Under the pieces are notes generated by a model that worked only from the letters and a program-made list of their open reading frames with translations, did no database searches and was not told where the DNA came from. Below are positions 1 through 9,184 of a DNA stretch of 64,000 nt, in pieces. Location of the stretch: positions 1 to 64,000 of the forward strand of contig JBEBRW010000003.1 of the NCBI GenBank assembly GCA_040394635.1. The letters run 5' to 3'. The position numbers and the translations under genes were made by a program. The DNA comes from UBA5239 sp040394635 (GTDB lineage: Bacteria > Verrucomicrobiota > Lentisphaeria > Victivallales > Victivallaceae). Within the stretch, counting starts at the first letter, position 1. Every line of letters starts with the position of its first letter.

Positions 1-485
1 AGGTTACTGTGGCGGACGGCGCCGTGACTGTGGAAGGCAAAGAAAAGCTTTCCATGAAAATTCCGCCGATGGTTTCGGTGGATATCAAGGATAATGTTCT
101 CAGTGTGGTGCGCGATGACGAGTCGAACCGTTCGAGCGCCATGCAGGGCCTGGCCCGTAACCTGATCAACAATATGATGATCGGGCTGACGACCGGGTTC
201 AAGAAAGAGCTGACCATCGTCGGCGTCGGTTACCGCGCAAGTCTCGCGGGCAGCACGCTGACCCTCAGCCTCGGGTATTCCCATCCGATCGTGTTTGAAG
301 TGCCGAAGAGCATCAAACTCACGGTCAAGGATGCGAATATCACTGTCGAAGGTGCTGACAAGCAGATTGTCGGCGAAGTGGCGGCGACGATTCGACGCTT
401 CCGTAAACCCGAGCCGTACAAGGGCAAGGGCATTCGGTATGCCGACGAAAAGATCACGCTCAAGGAAGGCAAATCGGTCGGGTAA
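1..485 (+). CDS. rplF: 50S ribosomal protein L6 (5' end outside window)
   Basis: This is large-subunit ribosomal protein L6, which binds 23S rRNA near the factor-binding site. The reading frame is open to the window edge (codons from base 3), so the true start lies upstream. The first GTG inside the window is not a start, because residues before it still fit L6. The C-terminal KH-like half is diagnostic: a VGVGYRA stretch followed by RFRKPEPYKGKGIRY near the C-terminus, a very conserved L6 tail. It is followed 13 bases later by rplR in the standard spc-operon order, so it is co-transcribed with the ribosomal genes downstream. Confidence 0.97.
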   Translation, partial: VTVADGAVTVEGKEKLSMKIPPMVSVDIKDNVLSVVRDDESNRSSAMQGLARNLINNMMIGLTTGFKKELTIVGVGYRASLAGSTLTLSLGYSHPIVFEVPKSIKLTVKDANITVEGADKQIVGEVAATIRRFRKPEPYKGKGIRYADEKITLKEGKSVG

Positions 486-498
486 TTGGAGATAAAAA

Positions 499-861
499 AT
501 GACGGTAAAAACTAGAAAAGAACAGCGTACCAAGCGCCATCTGCGTATCCGCTCGAAGATTTCCGGTACTGCGGCCTGCCCGCGGTTCTGCGTCAGCATC
601 ACTGCCAGCAACATCTATGTGCAGTTCATTGACGACGAAAGCGGCGTAACCCTGGCGGCGACTTCCACGCTGGATAAGAAATTCAAGGAGCAGAAAGGTC
701 TGCCCAATATGGCCGGCGCCCAGGTGCTCGGCAAAATGGCCGCGGAAAAAGCCGTTGCTGCTAACATCAGCAATGTGGTTTTCGACCGTTCCGGTTTCAA
801 GTTTCATGGACGCATCAAGGCTATCGCCGATGCCGCCAGAGAAAACGGCCTCAAGTTCTAG
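499..861 (+). CDS. rplR: 50S ribosomal protein L18
   Basis: L18 binds 5S rRNA and helps attach it to the large subunit. The 120-residue length is normal. The basic N-terminus (KTRKEQRTKRHLRIRSKISG) is the RNA-binding part, and the C-terminal VVFDRSGFKFHGRIKAIADAAR stretch is the L18 signature. A GGAG motif sits about 8 bases before the ATG. It lies between rplF and rpsE, the usual order. Confidence 0.97.
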   Translation: MTVKTRKEQRTKRHLRIRSKISGTAACPRFCVSITASNIYVQFIDDESGVTLAATSTLDKKFKEQKGLPNMAGAQVLGKMAAEKAVAANISNVVFDRSGFKFHGRIKAIADAARENGLKF

Positions 862-870
862 GAGCTCAGT

Positions 871-1377
871 ATGGCGAAAAGAAATGAAGAATTCAAGAAC
901 GATGAAGTGATGAACAACGAATACGATGAAAATATCATCAGTATCAATCGTTGCAGCAAGGTCGTAAAAGGCGGCCGTAACTTCAGCTTCGGCGCCCTCG
1001 TGGTCGTCGGCAACCGTAACGGCAAGATCGGTTACGGCTACGGCAAAGCCAACGAAGTCTCCGACGCCATCCGCAAGGGCGGCGAAATCGCACGCAAAAA
1101 CCTGATGGATATTCCGCTTCACGGTGCGACCATCCCGCACGAAGTGGAAACGCGTTTCGGCGGGGCCAAGATCCTGCTGAAGCCGGCTTCCACCGGTACC
1201 GGTCTGATCGCTGGCGGCGCTGTTCGCGCCATCCTCGACCTGGCCGGAGTCAATGACGTGCTGGCGAAGTCGCTGGGTTCGAACAACCCCGTGAACGTGG
1301 CCAAAGCCACCTTCCGGGCCATCGAATCGCTGTCCTCCCGCGAGGACATCATGGCCAAGCGCGGTCTGAGCAAATAA
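871..1377 (+). CDS. rpsE: 30S ribosomal protein S5
   Basis: S5 is a small-subunit protein involved in decoding accuracy and in the mRNA entry channel. The double-stranded-RNA-binding-like N-terminal domain is visible (SKVVKGGRNFSFGALVVVG, then GYGYGKANEVSDAIRKG), followed by the ribosomal S5 C-terminal fold (GTGLIAGGAVRAILDLAGV). The 168-residue length is typical. A GGAG ribosome-binding site lies 6 bases before the ATG. The next gene is rplO and not rpmD (L30), which commonly lies here. Confidence 0.97.
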   Translation: MAKRNEEFKNDEVMNNEYDENIISINRCSKVVKGGRNFSFGALVVVGNRNGKIGYGYGKANEVSDAIRKGGEIARKNLMDIPLHGATIPHEVETRFGGAKILLKPASTGTGLIAGGAVRAILDLAGVNDVLAKSLGSNNPVNVAKATFRAIESLSSREDIMAKRGLSK

Positions 1378-1402
1378 CAAAACTAATTCAGGATAAATTA
1401 TC

Positions 1403-1846
1403 ATGAAATTACACGAACTTTCACCCACACCGGGCAGCAGGAAGAAACGTCACCGCGTCGGACGCGGCGACAGTTCCGGCTGGGGCCGTACAGCCGGCCG
1501 GGGCGAAAAGGGCGCCGGATCTCGTTCCGGTTCCAAATATCGCCCGTACTTTGAAGGCGGTCAGATCCCGTTCTTCCGGCGTTTGCCCAAACGCGGCTTC
1601 AAGAGCATGAGCAAAGTGGACTACAACCTGGTCAATACTTCGCTGCTCGAAGCGAACTTCAATGACGGCGATGTCGTCAACGATGAAACGCTTCGCGCCA
1701 AGGCTCTGCTGCCGGCCAAGAAATTTCCGATCAAGGTCCTCGCCAATGGCGATCTGACCAAGAAATTGACCGTTCAGGCCAGTAAATTCTCGGCCACGGC
1801 CAAGGAAAAGATCGAAGGCCTCGGCGGAGCCTGTGAAATTGTTTAA
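1403..1846 (+). CDS. rplO: 50S ribosomal protein L15
   Basis: L15 is a late-assembling large-subunit protein. The N-terminal glycine/arginine-rich extension is clear (KLHELSPTPGSRKKRHRVGRG, then RGEKGAGSRSGSK), with GGQIPFFRRLPKRGF in the middle, which is diagnostic. At 147 residues it is full length. It sits 25 bases after rpsE and 24 bases before secY, in an uninterrupted operon. Confidence 0.97.
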   Translation: MKLHELSPTPGSRKKRHRVGRGDSSGWGRTAGRGEKGAGSRSGSKYRPYFEGGQIPFFRRLPKRGFKSMSKVDYNLVNTSLLEANFNDGDVVNDETLRAKALLPAKKFPIKVLANGDLTKKLTVQASKFSATAKEKIEGLGGACEIV

Positions 1847-1870
1847 CCTCTAAAAAAACAGCGGGTATTT

Positions 1871-3244
1871 ATGTTTGCTGCATTTATCAATATGTTGAAA
1901 ATCAAAGAACTGCGCGCCAAGCTGCTGTTCACTGCCGGTATCGTCGTCATTGACCGGTTTGCCGCCAATATCACATGTCCTGGTATCAACCCCAAGGCCC
2001 TGCAGGAGTATGTCCATACTCTGACCACCGCCGCCGGTGACAACCAGCTCATGCAGATGCTCGACATATTCAGCGGGGGTGCGCTGGCGAACTTCGCAGT
2101 CGCCACGCTCGGCATCATGCCGTACATCACCGCTTCGATTATCATGCAGCTCCTGACGCCGGTCATCCCCTCGCTGGAAAAACTCCAGCGCGAAGGCGAT
2201 GCCGGCCGTCAGAAAATATCCCAGTATACCCGTTATCTTACGCTGGCCGTCTGCGTTGTGCAAGGCGGCATGGCGGCGATGGCGATGATCGACCCGACCC
2301 GTCTCCATATGCCGGCGCCTTCGATGCCGTTGGTTGTCGGCAACCACACCATGTTTGTCATCATGACCGTGATCGTGCTTACGTGCGCCACCATGGTACT
2401 GACCTGGTTAGGGGAGCAGGTTACCCAGCGCGGTATCGGCAACGGGGTGTCGTTGATCATCACCATCAATATTATCGCCCGTCTCCCGCAGGCCGTCAAG
2501 ATGCTCATCGACATGGCCATCGCGGGCCAGACCGGCACCGCGAACTTCAGCCCGGTCAAACTCTTGATCCTGCTGCTGATCTTCATCATCGTCACCGCGG
2601 CTACCATCATGCTGGCACAGGGCATGCGCCGGGTACCGATCCAGATGGTCCGCAAAACCGTCGGCAGCCAGATCCATGGCGGCACCACTTATATGCCGCT
2701 GAAGGTCAACTTCGCCGGGGTCATGCCGATCATTTTCGCCAGCGCTTTGCTGCAGATCCCGCCGATCATCCTCGGCTTCATGCCGCAGAACCGCGTCACG
2801 AGCTTCATCGCACAGCTGTTCAACTACAGCTCCGTTTCGCACACCGTGATCTATGCGCTGATGATTCTGGCATTCTCCTACTTCTGGGTTGCCAACCAAT
2901 TTAATCCCATCCAGATTTCCGAAAACCTGAAAAAGGAAGGCGCTTACATCCCCGGAATCCGCCCCGGCGCCCCCACCGCGGAATTCCTGGATAACTCGAT
3001 GTCCCGCATCACCTTTGCCGGTTCCCTCTTCCTGATGGCGCTGGCGATTTTCCCGATGATCCTGAGTCAGAGCTTCAAGGTTCCGTCGCTGGTTTCCCAG
3101 TTCTTCGGCGGTACCAGCTTGCTGATTATGGTCGGGGTGGTGCTCGATACACTCACCCAGCTTGAATCGCATCTGACCATGCGTAATTATGACGGTTTCC
3201 TGAAGAACGGACGGCTGCGCGGACGTCGCGGCACCACTTCTTGA
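1871..3244 (+). CDS. secY: Preprotein translocase subunit SecY
   Basis: SecY forms the protein-conducting channel of the Sec translocon in the inner membrane. The 457-residue protein has about ten hydrophobic segments. Characteristic patches include the plug/TM2 region (FSGGALANFAVATLGIMPYI), GIGNGVSL, and the ribosome-contact loops (QGMRRVPIQ; the late MRNYDGFLKNGRLRGR tail). Its position directly after rplO is the textbook one. It exports the several secreted proteins seen elsewhere in the window. Confidence 0.97.
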   Translation: MFAAFINMLKIKELRAKLLFTAGIVVIDRFAANITCPGINPKALQEYVHTLTTAAGDNQLMQMLDIFSGGALANFAVATLGIMPYITASIIMQLLTPVIPSLEKLQREGDAGRQKISQYTRYLTLAVCVVQGGMAAMAMIDPTRLHMPAPSMPLVVGNHTMFVIMTVIVLTCATMVLTWLGEQVTQRGIGNGVSLIITINIIARLPQAVKMLIDMAIAGQTGTANFSPVKLLILLLIFIIVTAATIMLAQGMRRVPIQMVRKTVGSQIHGGTTYMPLKVNFAGVMPIIFASALLQIPPIILGFMPQNRVTSFIAQLFNYSSVSHTVIYALMILAFSYFWVANQFNPIQISENLKKEGAYIPGIRPGAPTAEFLDNSMSRITFAGSLFLMALAIFPMILSQSFKVPSLVSQFFGGTSLLIMVGVVLDTLTQLESHLTMRNYDGFLKNGRLRGRRGTTS

Positions 3245-3255
3245 GGACCGCCCTG

Positions 3256-4320
3256 ATGAAAGACCGGGTAATCGCCATTGACGGACCGGCTGCATCCGGC
3301 AAAAGTACCATTGCCAATGCGATTGCCGAACGGTTGAACATCCCTTATATCAGTACCGGCAACATGTACCGGGCAGTCACCTGGTATGCCGCCAGAAACG
3401 GCATTTCCGCGAACAATTTGACCGCCGAAGCCCTGAAGCCGGTGCTCGATACCCTGAACCTCGAATACGTCCCCGGAGCCTCCGGTAAATACGAAATCCG
3501 TGTCAACGGCGAATTCCCCGGCGAGCAGCTCCGCACGCCCGAGGTCACTGCGCTGAGCAGTCCCCTTTCGGCCGTGCCCGTCGTGCGCGAATATCTGCTG
3601 GGCAAGCAGCGCGATTTCGCCAAGCTCGGCCTGGTCGTGCTGGAAGGGCGCGATATCGGCACGGTGATTTTCCCCGAGGCCCGCTATAAATTTTTTCTGA
3701 CTGCTACCCCCGAAGAACGCGCCCGCCGCCGCTTGTGCCAGAACGGCGAAGTCGTCGACGGCGCCACGCTGGAATCGGTGGCCCGTGAGATCGCCCAGCG
3801 CGACCTGCAGGATTCGACCCGTCCGATCGCCCCGCTCAAGCAGGCCGAGGACGCCATCAAGGTCGATTCCACCGGCATGGATGTGGCGCAGTCGGTCAAT
3901 TGCATCCTGGACCGGATTCGTTCGCATTTTTCCACTTACCGCGTGTGTTACGCGGATACCGACCAGATGGGTGTGGTGTATTACGCCAACTATCTGGAAT
4001 ATTTCGAGCGCAGCCGTACCGAAATGCTGCGCGACGCCGAGCTGCCCTACCGCAAGCTGGAGGAAATCGGTTATTTCCTGCCGGTGTCGGAGGTCAAGTG
4101 CAAATATTTCGCTTCGGCCCGTTACGACGACCTGCTTGTTTTCAAAAGCTGGGTGGAAGAGCTGGGCAATGTCCGGATGGTAGTCGCCACCGAGATTTAC
4201 TGCGGCGACAAACTGCTGGTCCGCGGATTCGTTACGCTGGCCTGTGTCAACACCAAAGGGCGTCCGTGCCGTATCCCTGATATCCTTATCGAGGCTTGTC
4301 CGCGGATTCCTTTGCTTTAA
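3256..4320 (+). CDS. cmk: Cytidylate kinase fused to a YbgC/4HBT-type acyl-CoA thioesterase
   Basis: Residues about 1-222 are a complete cytidylate kinase (CMP/dCMP + ATP to CDP/dCDP). Visible are the P-loop GPAASGKST at residues 10-18, STGNMYRAVTWYA, EGRDIGTVIFPEA, the Arg-rich RARRRL lid and RDLQDSTRPIAPLKQAEDA. Without a stop or start between them, a second domain of about 130 residues follows. It has the hot-dog thioesterase signature YADTDQMGVVYYANYLEYFE, where the Asp of the first motif is the catalytic residue of the YbgC/FcbC family. I chose the ATG at 3256 (GAGGA 8 bases upstream) over the TTG at 3241 inside the secY stop. Kinases of this family are normally about 220-230 residues, so the fusion is real unless a stop was lost. 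It follows secY by 11 bases. Confidence 0.93.
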   Translation: MKDRVIAIDGPAASGKSTIANAIAERLNIPYISTGNMYRAVTWYAARNGISANNLTAEALKPVLDTLNLEYVPGASGKYEIRVNGEFPGEQLRTPEVTALSSPLSAVPVVREYLLGKQRDFAKLGLVVLEGRDIGTVIFPEARYKFFLTATPEERARRRLCQNGEVVDGATLESVAREIAQRDLQDSTRPIAPLKQAEDAIKVDSTGMDVAQSVNCILDRIRSHFSTYRVCYADTDQMGVVYYANYLEYFERSRTEMLRDAELPYRKLEEIGYFLPVSEVKCKYFASARYDDLLVFKSWVEELGNVRMVVATEIYCGDKLLVRGFVTLACVNTKGRPCRIPDILIEACPRIPLL

Positions 4321-4338
4321 CCCGAAAGGAGATGGTCG

Positions 4339-5793
4339 ATGACCGCAACATACATCACCTTCGGCCTGTATCTCCTGGTGCCGATCCTCATCGGAACTAT
4401 TTTCTTCCTCAAAGTGACCAATGTCGAGGGTTTCCTGCTGGGTAAACGCAAAATGGGTGGATGGGTGACGGCTCTCTCCGCCCAGACCAGCGACCGGGGC
4501 TACTGGCTGCTGCTGGGGCTCCCCATGCTCGTTTATACCACCGGCTTGTGCAATATCTGGCTGGCGGCCGGACTGGCGGCCGGTACACTCTTTAACTGGA
4601 TTCTGGTGGCGCCCCGGTTGCGCGCCTACACCGGACAGACCAAATCGCTGACGCTGGCGGCATTTTTCCAGCGCCGTTTCCGCGATCCGAGCGGCTTGCT
4701 GCGGATACTGACGGCGGCGGGCACGCTGTTTTTCTTTACCGTTTACGCGGCGGTGGGGCTGATGCTTACCGGCAAAATGCTGGAGTCCATCGGTTACCAG
4801 CCGGCGGTGATGATCTGTGGCGGGGCGTTGCTGCTTTATGTGATGATGGGCGGGTATCCGGCGGTCTGCTGGACGGATTTTCTACTGGGATTGCTGATGT
4901 TCATCGCCATTGTGGCGGTGCCGGTGGCGGCGATGATCTCACTGCCGCCCGGCGCGCTGGCCAGTGCCATTGCCTCCCGCGACACTCAGATCATGAATCC
5001 GATACCGCCCGGCGGCACGATCGCGATCATTTCGATGACGGTATGGGGGCTCGGTTACTTCGGGCAGCCGCATATCCTGACGCGCTTCATGGGCGCGAAA
5101 CCGGGCAAGCTCTCCGGCAGTACGCTGGTCGCCATGGTCTGGCTGCTGATTTCGCTCGCTGGAGCGATCGGCATCGGCCTGCTGGCCATCGCCATGTTTC
5201 GAGAGACGATTCTGGACGAAGGTGGAGAACCGTTTATCTACATGATCCGGCGGCTCTTCGACCCGAAGCTTTACCCGTGGATCAGCGGAACATTGGCGGC
5301 GGTGGTTCTCGGCTCGATCCTGGCCACCATCGACTCGCAGGTCATGGTTTGTACTTCCACACTGACCGAGGACCTCTACAAGGGCCTGCTGCGCCGCCGC
5401 GCCTCCAACGATGAACAAGTATGTGCGGCCCGCTTTTCCGTGATTCTGGTTACGGTGGTTGCCGTGCTTATCGCCTTGTATTGGCAGAGGGGCATTTTTG
5501 ACCTGTTCGGACTGGGGTGGGGCGGCCTCGGGGGAGCTTTCGGCCCGGTGGTGCTGATGGCGCTTTATTCGCGCCGGACTTCGTGGATCTCGGCGCTGTG
5601 CGGCATGCTGGCCGCAGTCGCCGTCATGGTCTTCTGGCGCCTCGCCGGCTACAATGAACACCTGTACGGAATCCTGCCGGGATTCGTCACCGGATTATTC
5701 ACCATCAGCATCGTCAATTTGATTCTGCCGCAGAAAAACGCCGCCGTGCTGCGCGGCTACAACCGCATGCTCGCCCGGATCAGGATGAGGTAA
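4339..5793 (+). CDS. Sodium:solute symporter (PutP/SSS family)
   Basis: This is a 484-residue polytopic inner-membrane protein with about 13 hydrophobic segments and no signal peptide. It has solute:sodium symporter family features: the N-terminal VEGFLLGKRKMGGWVTALSAQTSDRG region, WGLGYFGQPHILTRFM (very close to the PutP motif), LAAVVLGSILATIDSQVMVCTSTLTED in TM8 with the Na2-type Ser/Thr residues, and GWGGLGGAFGPVV. The closest named family is sodium/proline symporter PutP, but the substrate cannot be fixed from sequence alone. AAGGAG lies 7-8 bases before the ATG. It is only 18 bases after the cmk fusion, so it may be read from the same transcript. Confidence 0.88.
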   Translation: MTATYITFGLYLLVPILIGTIFFLKVTNVEGFLLGKRKMGGWVTALSAQTSDRGYWLLLGLPMLVYTTGLCNIWLAAGLAAGTLFNWILVAPRLRAYTGQTKSLTLAAFFQRRFRDPSGLLRILTAAGTLFFFTVYAAVGLMLTGKMLESIGYQPAVMICGGALLLYVMMGGYPAVCWTDFLLGLLMFIAIVAVPVAAMISLPPGALASAIASRDTQIMNPIPPGGTIAIISMTVWGLGYFGQPHILTRFMGAKPGKLSGSTLVAMVWLLISLAGAIGIGLLAIAMFRETILDEGGEPFIYMIRRLFDPKLYPWISGTLAAVVLGSILATIDSQVMVCTSTLTEDLYKGLLRRRASNDEQVCAARFSVILVTVVAVLIALYWQRGIFDLFGLGWGGLGGAFGPVVLMALYSRRTSWISALCGMLAAVAVMVFWRLAGYNEHLYGILPGFVTGLFTISIVNLILPQKNAAVLRGYNRMLARIRMR

Positions 5794-5796
5794 CTT

Positions 5797-5811
5797 ATAC
5801 CAAATTGGTAT
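5797..5811. repeat. 15-bp palindrome between convergent genes
   Basis: ATACCAA-A-TTGGTAT is a perfect 7-bp inverted repeat with a one-base centre. It lies between the convergent symporter and DUF4091 genes and touches the latter's stop codon. A short T-rich tract follows on the plus strand. It could be a weak bidirectional terminator, but the stem is AT-rich and short. Confidence 0.35.
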
Positions 5812-8102
5812 TATTTCCGGTAATAGGTGTTCAGCAATTCCGCGATTCTGTCGCGTTTATGCTGCAATACCGCGGGGTCGTGTGTATAGACCGTGAGGCT
5901 GGTGACGAGTTCCGGTTCGATTTCAAGTTCCTTGCGGGCGGCGCTCTGCCATTCCCCGGACATCTTTGCAGAGTTGGCCAAGGCATTTTTCAGAAGCTCG
6001 AAATATTGGAAATCCTCCAGGCCGTCGCGTACCTGTTTGGCGCGAATGGACAGAACGGGATGCTTTTCGCCGGGATAAACCAGGATGCCGTCCCCATTGT
6101 AACTGCCCATGGAACGTCCGGGCCAGTTGGCCAGCGGTGCACCGGAGACCGGCGGCAGGTCCTTCAGGTTGGAGATCGCGGGGTCGAGCCAGAGAGTCGA
6201 ACTGTAATAGAGAAAGCCGTCCGGTTGAAACTTCCAGGCCTTCAGGCCGGTCAGGAGCCGCATCCCGACCCATGAATTTTCGATGACGAAACTGGCATAC
6301 GGGGGCAAAGGCTTGTTGGCTACGTACCACCATACTTTGTTGCCGCGGTTTCTTGCGGCCTGAACATGAGCTGTGTTCACTTCGTACCGGTCGGTCATGG
6401 GGCACCAGATGTCGACAAGACCGGCGAAGGGGGAGTCTTCTCCGCCGAGGGTATAATCATAAGCGGTCGTCATGAACTTCACTTCCGGAATTTGTTTTTT
6501 CACCTCCAGCAATTTTTCTTTCATTTCCTTGAAACGAGTAGGAGGGGTTTCATCGAAAGTGTAACAATACGCGTAGTCGGCAAGGCCATTTTCTTTATAG
6601 GCGGGGTATATTCTTTTCAGTGATCCGATGTACTGGTTGAGGTCTCCGATCCCATAGCGCACATTGAAGTTGCGCATACCCGAATCGATCAGTTTGCGGG
6701 CGTCGGGAACCGATAAGGGTGAGCTCACGTACAACGGCGCGGGGTTCATCCGGTGCTTCAGGAGGATATCCCAGATTTCCTGCCGCCAGCGCTTCGGGGA
6801 GTCTGCCGTACGCGGGTCGGGCTTGCCGGATTCAAAGACAGCGAAGACATTCGGATAAGGAGTCCCGACGGGCAGGGTAAAGTTATGAACCGTGATTTCC
6901 AACGGCACAACAGCCACCGTTTGCCCCGCCGATTTCACTTCCAATTCCGTCTTGTATACCCCCGGGGCCTGTCCGGCCGGAATTTGGGCCTCGACCCAGA
7001 ACGGTTGCCATTTATCTGCCTCCAGATCGATCGCGTCCACATACGACAGCAACAAATCCGGCCACCATCCGGTACGGGAAACTGCATAGCACGGCTTTTC
7101 ACAGTAAAGATATCCGACCGGGGTTATTTCCATGGTTTCAAGCGGAAGGACCGAACCGTCTGCGGTTTCCGGCACGCGGCTCAATGAAACGCCGACTTGC
7201 GGCAGGGCTTTGGAAGAACGCAGTACCAGTTGAAGTGCTTCGGCTTCATTGGCGGCCGCATTGATTTTTCCCTTGGAGGCGGGGAGGTTTATAAAAACCA
7301 TTTTTTCCCGGTGAACCTGCTCCTGGCTTGTCGCGAATAATGCCAGAAGGCTGCCTTTTGACAATTCCGCAAAAGTATTTTCCTGCTGCATGAATTCCAG
7401 GGAATTGATACTTTCCTCCCAGGAATCGAGCGATGAGCTTAAACGGGCGGAATCCGTTTGAGTGGAGGAAAAAGTCTGTACAAGGCCTTGACGCTGCCGG
7501 TCGACTTCATGGCGCAGTTGCTGTATTTCCGGTGTGATTTTTGTTTTGAGGGTCTTGATGTTCCGGTACTTCCGGTCGGCGGCCTCAAATTTCGATTTCA
7601 GGTCGTATTTGACCAGCGTGACTTCGCCGATGTACCAGACATAATCCTGGACCGGATCATCCATATAAAATTGAAAACAGGTCATGCCGCTATAATCCAC
7701 AGCCTGCGGCGGAAGTGGTACCCGGACATAATTACGTCCCTTTTCCAGAAACAGTTCCGGCTGCATGAACCCGGACTTGCTGTGCAGCGACAGCCGCAAA
7801 GTTCCCTTTTGCCCGGCATAAACTTCAAACACAAGCTCTTTGGCGTTTGACCAGTCGGCCTTCAGCTTGGGGGCGTCCAGCAATATCGCCGGCCAGCGCT
7901 CGCCGTCTTTCACCGTCTTTTTCATCAGGATGCGTGCGCAACTGCCGGGATGATGGTCCGGCCATGCCCCCATGGACAGCTCCGCCCCCCGGAGCCGCCA
8001 GAGTTTGATACTTTCCGCCGTATCGAAATTGAACAACTTCATTTCTTCACCACAAACACATAGAGAAAACAGCAGCAACAATACAGGCAAAATACGTTTC
8101 AT
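5811..8102 (-). CDS. Secreted DUF4091 (GH123-like) glycoside hydrolase-type protein
   Basis: This 763-residue protein has a clear signal peptide (MKRILPVLLLLFSLCVCGEE). Residues about 25-170 look like a beta-sandwich carbohydrate-binding domain, then comes a helical stretch. From about 260 there is an N-terminal domain and TIM-barrel resembling the DUF4091/GH123 group. Visible are the Asp-Glu pair in AYCYTFDETPP, MTTAYDYTLGG and VDIWCPMTDRYE, and the C-terminal DUF4091 segment (WKFQPDGFLYYS, GDGILVYPG, VRDGLEDFQYFELL). Glycan hydrolysis is inference from the fold. It follows a pseudopilin gene by 27 bases on the same strand, the first of four such pairs here. AAGGA lies 7 bases before the ATG. 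Confidence 0.85.
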   Translation of the reverse strand: MKRILPVLLLLFSLCVCGEEMKLFNFDTAESIKLWRLRGAELSMGAWPDHHPGSCARILMKKTVKDGERWPAILLDAPKLKADWSNAKELVFEVYAGQKGTLRLSLHSKSGFMQPELFLEKGRNYVRVPLPPQAVDYSGMTCFQFYMDDPVQDYVWYIGEVTLVKYDLKSKFEAADRKYRNIKTLKTKITPEIQQLRHEVDRQRQGLVQTFSSTQTDSARLSSSLDSWEESINSLEFMQQENTFAELSKGSLLALFATSQEQVHREKMVFINLPASKGKINAAANEAEALQLVLRSSKALPQVGVSLSRVPETADGSVLPLETMEITPVGYLYCEKPCYAVSRTGWWPDLLLSYVDAIDLEADKWQPFWVEAQIPAGQAPGVYKTELEVKSAGQTVAVVPLEITVHNFTLPVGTPYPNVFAVFESGKPDPRTADSPKRWRQEIWDILLKHRMNPAPLYVSSPLSVPDARKLIDSGMRNFNVRYGIGDLNQYIGSLKRIYPAYKENGLADYAYCYTFDETPPTRFKEMKEKLLEVKKQIPEVKFMTTAYDYTLGGEDSPFAGLVDIWCPMTDRYEVNTAHVQAARNRGNKVWWYVANKPLPPYASFVIENSWVGMRLLTGLKAWKFQPDGFLYYSSTLWLDPAISNLKDLPPVSGAPLANWPGRSMGSYNGDGILVYPGEKHPVLSIRAKQVRDGLEDFQYFELLKNALANSAKMSGEWQSAARKELEIEPELVTSLTVYTHDPAVLQHKRDRIAELLNTYYRK

Positions 8103-8129
8103 TCTCGATCCTTTTTATTCATTTGGTCG

Positions 8130-8957
8130 TCAATACCAGTCGAAAGTACCCGGCGAGAGATCACTGTCGGGGGCATTCAGCACGGAGAAGCGCTTCTGCC
8201 ATTCGCCACTGTTCGTGGCCCTCAGCCTGGATTGTTTGATTGTCCGGGCACTGCCGTCCAAAAACAGCACATTGCTTTGTTCGCGGTGGCGATTGTCGTG
8301 AATTCCGGAGGGATAAACCTGCCCGCCGCAGGTACCGTCCGTACCGAATACCGCCGTACCGTTGACGGGCGTACTCCCGCCGCCGCCGATGCGGGCGAAA
8401 TCGGGAACCAGTTCCAGGAAGTATGGGACTTTGGATACTGAGCTTCTGATTTCCGAAATAATGCTGTTGGACGGTCCGTCGTAGCCGCCGCCGGTGATAA
8501 TGCCGCCGGAGGCCTTGCCACCGGCCCCTCCGGAGCGAAACTGCGGGATGCCGTAATCATTGGCCAGCCAATTTCCGCCGACAACGCCGTCCGGGAGCCC
8601 TTTGGCGGTGGGACACGAAAGAACCGGGTTGCCCAGGGCGCTGTTCCAATTGTTTGCGGTACCGTCGTCATACATCGCGCTCCCCCTGATGATGCCGCTC
8701 CAGCAGAACACTTCCAGCCAGCGGGCGGACGTATTTTTGCCGCCGGGAATCCAGCCGTTATAAGAATCCATATAAAAAACAGTCAGCGTACCCAATTGCT
8801 TAAGGTTGCTCATACAGCCGGCGCTTTGTGCGCGTGCTTTGGCGGTTGACAGGGCCGGCAGCAGCATGGCGGCCAGGATTGCGATGATGGCGATCACGAC
8901 CAGGAGCTCAATCAAGGTGAAATTCTCTTTTCTGAAAACATTACGATTTTTCATCAT
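8130..8957 (-). CDS. Pseudopilin-like protein, prepilin N-terminus and H-x9-DG C-terminus (copy 1)
   Basis: This 275-residue protein begins with a short basic leader and FTLIELLVVIAIIAILAA, a type IV prepilin/pseudopilin methylation motif with Glu5. The residue before the mature Phe is Asn, not the canonical Gly. The rest is a globular domain rich in Gly/Ser. Near the C-terminus H-REQSNVLFL-DG matches the H-x9-DG motif of PVC-type prepilin-like proteins. It should be membrane anchored with its globular part in the periplasm or at the surface. Tandem ATGs occur at 8957 and 8954, and the GAGG spacing slightly favours the second. A TATAAT-like box at 8994-8999 may be its -10. It lies directly upstream of the DUF4091 gene. 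Confidence 0.88.
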   Translation of the reverse strand: MMKNRNVFRKENFTLIELLVVIAIIAILAAMLLPALSTAKARAQSAGCMSNLKQLGTLTVFYMDSYNGWIPGGKNTSARWLEVFCWSGIIRGSAMYDDGTANNWNSALGNPVLSCPTAKGLPDGVVGGNWLANDYGIPQFRSGGAGGKASGGIITGGGYDGPSNSIISEIRSSVSKVPYFLELVPDFARIGGGGSTPVNGTAVFGTDGTCGGQVYPSGIHDNRHREQSNVLFLDGSARTIKQSRLRATNSGEWQKRFSVLNAPDSDLSPGTFDWY

Positions 8958-9184
8958 GACCTCTTTTTTTTAATCTGATAACATCTACTTATTATTATAT
9001 GGGATTGGCGGTAAAAATTCCACAGGTCAAATGAACAAGCTTTTACATATTTGGTATTTATTTTTACTGAATTGATATTAGGATTGACGTTATAAGCAGA
9101 TTATTTCGAGAAAACACAGAAGAAGATTATGAAGCACATTGACAAGAAAATTGTCGTATTTGGTATTTCTATACGAGATCAGGA

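Noticed and set aside
460..1428. 322-codon open frame on the minus strand opposite rplR and rpsE
   Set aside because: It is antisense to unmistakable ribosomal protein genes; the protein has no family features.
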